Made by a program: the position numbers and the translations under genes
The notes under the pieces: generated by a model
The model's database searches: none
What the model was told of the DNA's origin: nothing
The model's input: only the letters and a program-made list of their open reading frames with translations
Assembly (NCBI GenBank): GCA_964540815.1
Contig: CAZIOH010000089.1
Span: 1-28,387 of the forward strand
DNA: 28,387 nucleotides
Source of the DNA: CAZIOH01 sp964540815
GTDB lineage: Bacteria > Myxococcota_A > Polyangia > Fen-1088
Reading direction: 5' to 3'
Shown here: positions 22,811 to 28,387 of the stretch, piece after piece
Layout: every line of letters begins with the position of its first letter
Position numbering within the stretch: the stretch's first letter is position 1

Positions 22811-23389
22811 ATGTATGGCGCCACCACCCTTCAGTTTCGTCTGACGCTGGCCATCATCGATCGCGGCGTCGAGCTGAACCAGAAGCTGATCCTGTCGCGT
22901 CGGGCGGACGAGCCCGTGACCCACGTGGTCCTGCGGCTGCTGGCCTATTGCCTGTTCTTTCGAGGTGAGGGCGGCGAGGCCCTGCGGTTCGCCCCCGGTC
23001 CGGCCGACCGTGACGGCCCCGACCTCGTGGGCCGAGATCTCATCGGGCAGCCCGTGGAGTGGATCGTCTGCGGCCACCTCGACGCCGACGAGCTGCGCCA
23101 CGTGCTCCAGCACCAGCGCCAGGCCAAGGTGCGGGTCCTGTTCGGCTCCGACGCGGAGGTGGTGGAGCTCAACCGGGCCCTCGCGTCGCTGCGCAAGCGC
23201 ATGCTCGGCCTCGAGGCGGTGGACTTCCGCCAGGTCACCGAGGAGCTGGTCGCGCGCCTGGCCGAAGCCGCCATGGAGCGCCAGCGCTGGACCGTGACGC
23301 TGCTCGAGGATCACATCTACGTGGATGCCGAGGGTGTGACCGGTGACAGCCCGATCTGGCGCCCATCCATTCCGCTGGCCGACGCGTGA
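22811..23389 (+). CDS. yaeQ: YaeQ family protein
   Basis: A 192-residue member of the YaeQ family, which has a PD-(D/E)XK nuclease-like fold of unclear function; it was once linked to haemolysin expression in enterobacteria. Visible family features are the N-terminal strands (LQFRLTLAIIDRG), the long helix THVVLRLLAYCLFFR, then GRDLIGQPVEWIVCGHLDADELRHVL (a core of the nuclease fold) and the VRVLFGSD strand. No membrane segment or signal peptide is seen. Whether the nuclease residues are active cannot be judged by eye. It follows the protease gene by 62 bp and has its own -10-like site. Confidence 0.87.
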   Translation: MYGATTLQFRLTLAIIDRGVELNQKLILSRRADEPVTHVVLRLLAYCLFFRGEGGEALRFAPGPADRDGPDLVGRDLIGQPVEWIVCGHLDADELRHVLQHQRQAKVRVLFGSDAEVVELNRALASLRKRMLGLEAVDFRQVTEELVARLAEAAMERQRWTVTLLEDHIYVDAEGVTGDSPIWRPSIPLADA

Positions 23390-23408
23390 GGCCTCGCCGC
23401 CGAGCTGA

Positions 23409-23414
23409 TACAAT
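23409..23414 (+). promoter_or_regulatory. -10-like element of gntK
   Basis: TACAAT (5 of 6 consensus) lies 12 nt before GTG 23427 and 18 nt before ATG 23433. No convincing -35 lies upstream. Confidence 0.35.
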
Positions 23415-23426
23415 CGCCGTAACGCC

Positions 23427-24029
23427 GTGCCGATGATCATCGTCTTGATGGGGGTCGCCGGCTCGGGGAAGACCACCATTGGGATGCGACTGGCCTCGGA
23501 GCTCGGCTGGCGGTTCCTCGACGCCGACGACTTTCACCCGGCCGCCAACATCCGGAAGATGGCGTCCGGGCAGCCGCTCGACGACGCCGACCGCGCGCCG
23601 TGGCTCGCGGCCCTCCACGCCGAGCTGGCCGCGGAGGCCAGCGCCGGGCGGAACGTGGTCCTCGCGTGCTCGGCGCTCAAGGAGTCCTACCGCCGGGTGC
23701 TGGTCGGCGTCGGTCCGGAGGGGGAGGGCGAGGGCCAGCGCGAGGGCCAGGCCGAGGGGAATGGTGCCGGCCTTCCCGTGCGCTTCGTCCACCTCAGGGG
23801 GACCCCGGCGCTGCTGCGGCAGCGCCTGCGCAACCGCTCCGGGCACTTCATGCGGGATCACCTGCTCGACAGCCAGCTCGAGACCCTCGAGGAGCCGCAC
23901 GGGGCCCTGGTCGTCGACATCGCCGAGAGCCCCCGCCGGATCGTCGAGGAGATCCGCCGTGGCCTCGGTCTCGGGCCCGGGGCCGGCGGGCTCGGTCCGC
24001 GGCCGGCGGGCGAGCCCCCTCACACGTAG
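23427..24029 (+). CDS. gntK: gluconokinase
   Basis: Phosphorylates D-gluconate to 6-phosphogluconate with ATP, feeding the pentose phosphate or Entner-Doudoroff routes; cytoplasmic. The P-loop GVAGSGKTT is at 9-17. The gluconokinase signature runs on through DADDFHPAANIRKMASGQPLDD..DR.PWL, then CSALKESYR and LLDSQLETLEEP. The 200 residues include a Gly/Glu/Gln low-complexity insert (EGEGEGQREGQAEG) absent from typical enzymes, and a Gly/Pro tail. GTG 23427 or ATG 23433 may be used. No gnt transporter or dehydratase is nearby. The end overlaps the convergent greB gene by 10 bp. Confidence 0.95.
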   Translation: MPMIIVLMGVAGSGKTTIGMRLASELGWRFLDADDFHPAANIRKMASGQPLDDADRAPWLAALHAELAAEASAGRNVVLACSALKESYRRVLVGVGPEGEGEGQREGQAEGNGAGLPVRFVHLRGTPALLRQRLRNRSGHFMRDHLLDSQLETLEEPHGALVVDIAESPRRIVEEIRRGLGLGPGAGGLGPRPAGEPPHT

Positions 24030-24532
24030 ACGATGGCGGCGATGGTCAGCTCGCGATTGCCCGCGTGCCAGCGCACCATCACCGAATCCCCCTCGGTCTT
24101 GCCGAGCAGAGCCCGTCCGACCGGTGACTTCCACGAGATGTCGCCGTTCGCGCCGTCGGTCTCGTCCTCGCCCACGATGCGATACTGGAACTCCTCCCCT
24201 TCGCTGTCCTCGACCTTGACGGTCGCCCCGAAGAACACGCGGTCGGTCCGCTTCTGGGACTTCGGGTCCACGATCTCGACGTTGTCGAGGCGCTTGGACA
24301 GGAAGCGCAGGCGTCGATCGATCTCGCGCAGCTGCTTCTTCCGGTAGATGTACTCGGCGTTCTCGGAACGATCGCCCTCGGCGGCCGCGTCGCCGAGGGC
24401 CCCCACCACCTCCGGACGCTTCTTGGTGCGCAGGAAGGTGAGCTCGTCGGCCAGCCGCCGGAAGCCCACCGGCGTGATGTAGTTGGTTTCAGCGGGTTTT
24501 ACCGGTTTCTGGGCGACGGGGCGACGGGCCAT
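24020..24532 (-). CDS. greB: transcription elongation factor GreB
   Basis: Binds the secondary channel of RNA polymerase and stimulates cleavage of backtracked transcripts. Its 170 residues are the normal size with a short basic N-terminus. After NYITPVGFRRLADELTFL the coiled-coil domain carries the key acidic tip region GDRSENAEYIYRKKQLREIDRRLRFLSKRL; the C-terminal FKBP-like domain has VFFGATVKVED, YRIVGEDE and SPVGRALLGKTEGD. YIYRKKQLREID is more GreB-like than GreA-like. It is divergent from pfkA with only 44 bp between the two start codons. Confidence 0.95.
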   Translation of the reverse strand: MARRPVAQKPVKPAETNYITPVGFRRLADELTFLRTKKRPEVVGALGDAAAEGDRSENAEYIYRKKQLREIDRRLRFLSKRLDNVEIVDPKSQKRTDRVFFGATVKVEDSEGEEFQYRIVGEDETDGANGDISWKSPVGRALLGKTEGDSVMVRWHAGNRELTIAAIVYV

Positions 24533-24576
24533 CCGCGAAGGTTAACTCATCACAGTTCGTGTAGGATGCGCCGCTC
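24533..24576. promoter_or_regulatory. 44-bp divergent greB/pfkA promoter region
   Basis: Both genes must be driven from this short gap or from inside the opposite gene. For pfkA, TAGGAT (24562-24567) ends 9 nt before the ATG. For greB only a weak TAACCT-like hexamer is present near its ATG. The gap is too short for two classical promoters with leaders. Confidence 0.4.
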
Positions 24577-25548
24577 ATGAAGCGCATCGCCGTCTTAACC
24601 AGCGGGGGGGATGCCCCCGGCATGAACGCCGCCGTCCGGACCATCGTGCGCCTCGGCATCAACGAGGGCTGGGAGGTGTTCGGCGTCAAGAATGGCTACT
24701 CGGGATTGCTCGACGAGCGGATCGAATCCCTGTCCGCGCGCGACGTCGGCAACATCCTGCAGCGCGGCGGGACCTTCCTCGGCAGCGCGCGCTACCCGCA
24801 GTGGAAGGACGACGCCGTGCGGGTCCGGGCGCTCGCCAACCTCGAGGCCCACGGCATCGAGGCGCTGGTGGTGATCGGCGGCAACGGTTCGCAGGCCGGG
24901 GCGGCGGCGCTCTCGGACATGGGCTTCCCGGTGGTGGGCGTGGCCTCGACCATCGACAACGATCTCGCCTGCACCGAGATCACCATCGGGGTCGACACCG
25001 CCCTCAACATCGCGCTCGAGTCCATCGACCGCCTGCGCACCACCGCCTCGTCGCACAAGCGCGCGTTCGTGGTCGAGGTGATGGGCCGCAAGTGCGGCTA
25101 CCTGGCGCTCATGGCGGGGATCGCGGGCGGGGCGGAGGCCATCCTGATCCCCGAGGCCGAGGTGGACCCCGACGACATCGCCAGCGCGCTCGAGGCCGCG
25201 TACGCCCGCGGCAAGCACCACGCCCTGGTGGTGGTGGCGGAGGGCGCCACCCTGAACGCGGCGGGCCTGGTCAAGCACTTCGAGAGCAACAAGGGTCGCC
25301 TCGGGTTCGATCTGCGCGCCACCACTCTCGGCCACGTTCAGCGCGGTGGGGCTCCGGGGGCCTTCGATCGCCTGCTCGCCACGCGCCTGTCGGCCGGCGC
25401 GGTCGAGAGCCTGGCGCGCGGGAGGCACGGCTGTCTCATCGGGCTCATCCAGGGGGAGGTGCGGGCCACGCCGCTCGAGACGGTGATCTCGAGCCCCAAG
25501 TCCATCGACCTCAAGCTCCTGAAGATGGCCCGCCTGCTCGCCACCTGA
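24577..25548 (+). CDS. pfkA: 6-phosphofructokinase
   Basis: Phosphorylates fructose 6-phosphate at C1, the committed step of glycolysis. It has 323 residues, close to the bacterial family norm. Residues keep Escherichia coli numbering: SGGDAPGMNAAVR (Gly11 loop), Arg72 in GSAR, Thr125/Asp127/Asp129 in TIDND (Asp127 is the catalytic base), Arg162, Met169-Gly170-Arg171, Glu222 in AEG, and LGHVQRGG near the fructose 6-phosphate site. Gly104 is kept, which fits ATP use. Position 103, usually the Mg-binding Asp of GGDGS, is Asn (GGNGS). The ATG 24577 has no Shine-Dalgarno. The stop is followed 1 bp later by the ATG of the glycosyltransferase gene. Confidence 0.95.
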   Translation: MKRIAVLTSGGDAPGMNAAVRTIVRLGINEGWEVFGVKNGYSGLLDERIESLSARDVGNILQRGGTFLGSARYPQWKDDAVRVRALANLEAHGIEALVVIGGNGSQAGAAALSDMGFPVVGVASTIDNDLACTEITIGVDTALNIALESIDRLRTTASSHKRAFVVEVMGRKCGYLALMAGIAGGAEAILIPEAEVDPDDIASALEAAYARGKHHALVVVAEGATLNAAGLVKHFESNKGRLGFDLRATTLGHVQRGGAPGAFDRLLATRLSAGAVESLARGRHGCLIGLIQGEVRATPLETVISSPKSIDLKLLKMARLLAT

Positions 25549-25549
25549 C

Positions 25550-27706
25550 ATGCCCCCGACCATCCCCCCCGGGACGCCTGCCGCCTCCGGTTCCTGGCTG
25601 GATCGCCTGAGCGAGCGCCAGGTCGTGTTCTTGCTGCTCGGCTTCGGGCTCTTGCTCTACCTCCCGTTGGCCGGCAGCTACGGGCTGTGGGATCCCTGGG
25701 AGACCCACTACTCGGAGGTGGCGCGGCAGATGACCCACCGGGGCGACTACATCAGCCTGTGGTGGCCGGGCTCGCCGCGCGATCTCGAGGTCTTCTGGTC
25801 GAAGCCGGTGCTCTCGTTCTGGCTCATGAGCCTCGGGATGCACATCGCCGGGATCGGTCTGCCGGGCGGCGCCCCCGACGAGATGGCCATTGGCACACGC
25901 GCGGAGTGGGCGGTGCGGACCCCCTTCTGCCTGATGGGGGTGCTCGGGATGATGGCCGTGTACCTGGTGGTCGCGCGCCTGGTGAGCCGGCGGGCGGGGA
26001 TCCTGGCGGCGGTGATCCTGGCGACCTCGCCCATGTACAGCCTGGTGGCTCGCCAGGCCATGACCGACATGGCCTTCGTCGGGCCCATGGCGATGGCGCT
26101 GGCGCTCGGGGCGCTCGCGCTCTTCGACGACGCGGATGTGGCTGGGGAGTTGCCGAGGCGGGGACGCGGGCGCTGGAGCTGGCCCCACCACCCGCTCTTC
26201 TACGTGACGGCCGGGCTCTTCGCGGTCCTCGCATTGCCCCAGCTCATCGTGGACTCGATCCAGCTGCACGTCGCGATTCCCTGGGGCGAACGCACCTTGA
26301 TCGTCTACGGCGTGGTGGTGATGCTGCCGTACTTCGCGGGCTTCCTGCTGGTGCTCTACCTGGCGGCGCGCAGCCGGTACCGCGCGCCGCTCTACCTGAT
26401 CCTGGCGGCGGTGCTGTGCGGGGTGTCCATCCTGGCCAAGGGGCTGGCGGGGCTGGGGTTGCCCCTCATCGTGTTCGTGGCGTACCTGCTCTTCACCTGG
26501 AACTGGCGCCGGCTCGCGGGGGCCGAGCGGGTCTTCGGGGTGGTGGTGTCGCTGCTGGCCTGCGCGGTGGTGGCGGCCCCCTGGCACCACGCGATGATCA
26601 TCCGCCATGGCTGGGCCTTCTGGAACGAGCTGTTCGGGGACAACCACTGGAGGCGCATGGTGCTCGGGCGCCACGGGGATCGCGGGAGCTTCGAGTACTT
26701 CATCCGCGAGCTCGGCTTCGCGCTGTGGCCCTGGGTGCTGCTCGCCCCGTCGGCCCTGGTCTGGGCGGTGCTCAGCCCCCGCCCGCGCGCCGAGCTTCCG
26801 CCCGGGGCCCGCGCGGACCACAGGGTCTCGGGTGATGGGCCGGTTCCGCCGGCCGGACCGGTGGCATCGGCGCCCGGCCGATACGCCCGCGAGATCTTCT
26901 GGCTCGGCGCCATCTGGTTCGTGGCGGCCTATGCGCTGGTCTCGCTGTCGATGACCAAGTTCCACCACTACGTGCTGCCGGCCATCCCGGGCCTCGCCAT
27001 CTGTCTCGGGTGCTTCGTGGATCGGTTGATCGCGGAGAAGCGCTCACGGGCGGCGCTGCTCACGGTGGTGCTCGGGTTGCCCTTGCTCGGGCTCGTGACC
27101 TTCGATCTCACGGCCACCCAGGCGGCCCCCCAGCGGTTCCTGTGGCTCTTCTCGTACGACTACATCCACAGCCCGCACGGGCGACCGTGGCCGGACGCGC
27201 TGCACTTCGGCGGCACGCTGGTCGCGCTCGCCGCGGCCTTCGCGCTCGCGGCGGCGCTGCTGGCGTCGCCGCGCTGGCGAAAGGGGGGGGCGTGGGGAGC
27301 CTGCCTGGTGGGTGTGCTGGCGACGTTCTTCCTGCTCGATCGGTACATGCCGGGCGTCGCCCCCTACTGGTCGCAGAAGAACGTGCTGGCGGCGTACTAC
27401 CGGGCGCGTCGCTCCCCCGACGACAAGCTCGTCGCGTACCAGATGTACTGGCGCGGCGAGACCTTCTACACGAAGAACGAGATCTACGAGGGGCCCGTCG
27501 CCGAGCGCACCGTCTTCGACATGGAGGGGGCCGACGATCGGCTCCGCGAGTACCTGATCCACCACCGGGGCCGCCGGTTCTTCTTCCTGATGGAGAAGGG
27601 TCAACGGGGACGTCTCCAGGGTCTTTTGCCCCCCGAGGCGCGCTCCAGCTTCCGGGTGGTGGATGATGCCAACAACAAGTTCACGTTGGCGGTGGCGGAT
27701 CTCTGA
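25550..27706 (+). CDS. ArnT-like (GT39/GT83) membrane glycosyltransferase
   Basis: A polytopic inner-membrane enzyme of 718 residues, of the GT-C type that moves a sugar from a polyprenyl-phosphate donor to an acceptor on the periplasmic side. After the first membrane helix (about 24-42) comes the first-loop motif DPWETHYSEVAR (48-59) with the acidic catalytic residue, then FWSKPVLSFW, and later VARQAMTDMAF (166-175), all typical of the ArnT/PMT relatives. Many hydrophobic helices follow up to about residue 590, and a soluble C-terminal domain closes the protein. The substrate (lipid A, protein or other glycan) cannot be told. It starts 1 bp after pfkA, so coupled expression is likely although no shared pathway is obvious. 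A Pro/Gly/Ala-rich cytosolic insert lies near 410-440. Confidence 0.86.
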   Translation: MPPTIPPGTPAASGSWLDRLSERQVVFLLLGFGLLLYLPLAGSYGLWDPWETHYSEVARQMTHRGDYISLWWPGSPRDLEVFWSKPVLSFWLMSLGMHIAGIGLPGGAPDEMAIGTRAEWAVRTPFCLMGVLGMMAVYLVVARLVSRRAGILAAVILATSPMYSLVARQAMTDMAFVGPMAMALALGALALFDDADVAGELPRRGRGRWSWPHHPLFYVTAGLFAVLALPQLIVDSIQLHVAIPWGERTLIVYGVVVMLPYFAGFLLVLYLAARSRYRAPLYLILAAVLCGVSILAKGLAGLGLPLIVFVAYLLFTWNWRRLAGAERVFGVVVSLLACAVVAAPWHHAMIIRHGWAFWNELFGDNHWRRMVLGRHGDRGSFEYFIRELGFALWPWVLLAPSALVWAVLSPRPRAELPPGARADHRVSGDGPVPPAGPVASAPGRYAREIFWLGAIWFVAAYALVSLSMTKFHHYVLPAIPGLAICLGCFVDRLIAEKRSRAALLTVVLGLPLLGLVTFDLTATQAAPQRFLWLFSYDYIHSPHGRPWPDALHFGGTLVALAAAFALAAALLASPRWRKGGAWGACLVGVLATFFLLDRYMPGVAPYWSQKNVLAAYYRARRSPDDKLVAYQMYWRGETFYTKNEIYEGPVAERTVFDMEGADDRLREYLIHHRGRRFFFLMEKGQRGRLQGLLPPEARSSFRVVDDANNKFTLAVADL

Positions 27707-27722
27707 GGGCTGGGCCCCGCAG

Positions 27723-27821
27723 TGAACCCGGCCTCGTCCTCGTGCTCGTCCTCGTCCTATGACCGGACCTGTCGGGGCACGGGGAATGAGAACGAGGACG
27801 GCGACGAGGACGAGGACGAGG
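27723..27821. repeat. large imperfect GACGAG-type inverted repeat
   Basis: Arms 27732-27758 and 27795-27821 pair over 27 positions: 24 Watson-Crick pairs, one G-T and two mismatches, around a 36-nt loop. The left flank TGAACCCGGCCTCGTC (27723-27738) matches 15 of 16 bases with 17286-17301. It lies between two co-directional genes, so it could end the glycosyltransferase transcript, but no T-tract follows. The shared flank indicates a repeat family rather than chance. Confidence 0.85.
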
Positions 27822-27827
27822 GCTAGG

Positions 27828-27843
27828 ATCCGGAGATCCGGAT
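27828..27843. promoter_or_regulatory. dyad upstream of the last gene
   Basis: ATCCGG (27828-27833) and CCGGAT (27838-27843) form a 6-bp inverted repeat with a 4-nt spacer, about 57 bp before the next start codon. A -10-like TACAGT lies at 27858-27863. It could be an operator for the following gene, or the edge of the neighbouring inverted repeat. Confidence 0.35.
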
Positions 27844-27899
27844 GGGGGGTTCGGGCGTACAGTGGGTGCAGCGCGAGATTGCTGTCACGAGGAGACACC

Positions 27900-28387
27900 A
27901 TGTCAACCGCACCGCAGACCATCCCTCCACCGACCGTTTCGAGCGCCGCCGCGGGCCCTTGGCTTCCGGCGCTTCCCGCTTCCCTCGAGGAGCTCGCCAG
28001 GTTGCCGGCGGCGGAGCTGGCGGCGCTTTACCAGCAGGCGCGGACGCCGGTCCTCGGGGAGATGGATGGGCCTTTGAGGGGCCGCATGCTGGCGGTCCCG
28101 GCCCTGCCGCGCTTCCTCGCGGGGTTCCTGCGACGGTTCGCCGGCTGGGCCCACTTTCCGTGGCGCGGCAAGACCTTCACGGCGCGCGCGGGCGGACGCG
28201 GCGAGGGGATCAACCGGGTGTTCGGGGACGCCCGTCCCCGGCGCTGGTTTCCCTTCGACACCTTCGTGGCGCCGTCCCGCGCCGGAGCGTTCGACGCGGT
28301 CCAGCTCGACTACGACCGCCCTGCCAACCCGCGGCTCATCCGGGCCATCAAGGACGAGGTGCGCGAGCTCGCGCCGGGCCTGTACCT
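27900..28387 (+). CDS. conserved protein of unknown function, 3' end outside window
   Basis: At least 162 residues, cut off by the window edge. The ATG 27900 has GAGGAG (27889-27894) 5 nt upstream, one of the clearest Shine-Dalgarno sites here. The N-terminus is Pro/Ala-rich with no signal peptide. A conserved-looking core follows: FPWRGKTF, GEGINRVFGD, RRWFPFDTFVAPS, then the LDYDRPANPRLIRAIKDEVRELAPGLYL pattern (Asp-Tyr-Asp, Asn-Pro, Asp-Glu-Val-Arg, Pro-Gly-Leu-Tyr). I have seen this pattern in uncharacterised bacterial proteins but cannot name a function. Codon use is like its neighbours. Confidence 0.65.
   Translation, partial: MSTAPQTIPPPTVSSAAAGPWLPALPASLEELARLPAAELAALYQQARTPVLGEMDGPLRGRMLAVPALPRFLAGFLRRFAGWAHFPWRGKTFTARAGGRGEGINRVFGDARPRRWFPFDTFVAPSRAGAFDAVQLDYDRPANPRLIRAIKDEVRELAPGLY

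Overview
This is a high-GC, densely packed bacterial chromosome segment with about twenty protein genes and one tRNA. Several features suggest a Myxococcota (deltaproteobacterial) genome: large TPR, HEAT and DUF4388 proteins, Pro/Ala-rich tails, DUF3015 and DUF4105 envelope proteins, and an era-der pair. This is inferred from gene content; there is no rRNA or other marker to fix the taxon.

Layout. Positions 1-340 hold a 116-bp tandem repeat array that seems to begin outside the window. Next, on the minus strand, come polyphosphate kinase (ppk), with a Pho-box-like direct repeat upstream, and a pseudo-receiver/DUF4388 protein. gshA (glutamate-cysteine ligase, plus) faces tRNA-Cys (minus). A TPR lipoprotein (minus) is divergent from an exported glycerophosphodiester phosphodiesterase (plus). 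That gene converges, with a 10-bp overlap, on a minus-strand run read as HEAT-repeat/discoidin-like protein, ychF, DUF3015 and DUF4105. Divergent from the HEAT gene is a plus-strand run of era, der, a TrmN6-like methyltransferase and a DegP/HtrA protease. yaeQ and gntK follow; gntK converges, again with a 10-bp overlap, on greB. greB is divergent from pfkA, which is followed after 1 bp by an ArnT-like membrane glycosyltransferase. A large imperfect inverted repeat separates this from a conserved gene of unknown function that runs off the right edge.

How the genes fit together. Most of the window is housekeeping: translation and ribosome GTPases (YchF, Era, Der), tRNA modification and supply, transcript cleavage (GreB), central carbon metabolism (PfkA, GntK), thiol metabolism (GshA) and phosphate storage (Ppk). 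Mixed in are envelope proteins (DegP, GDPD, TPR lipoprotein, DUF3015, DUF4105, glycosyltransferase). I see no phage, insertion sequence, CRISPR array or defence island.

The best leads are the DUF3015-DUF4105 secreted pair, where DUF4105 carries a His-then-Cys arrangement like permuted NlpC/P60 enzymes; the tandem array with two hairpins per unit; a related pair of GACGAG-type intergenic inverted repeats; a -10-like hexamer 6-9 nt before the start codon of six genes (possible leaderless transcripts); acidic low-complexity inserts in Der, DegP and GntK; and Asn at position 103 of phosphofructokinase.
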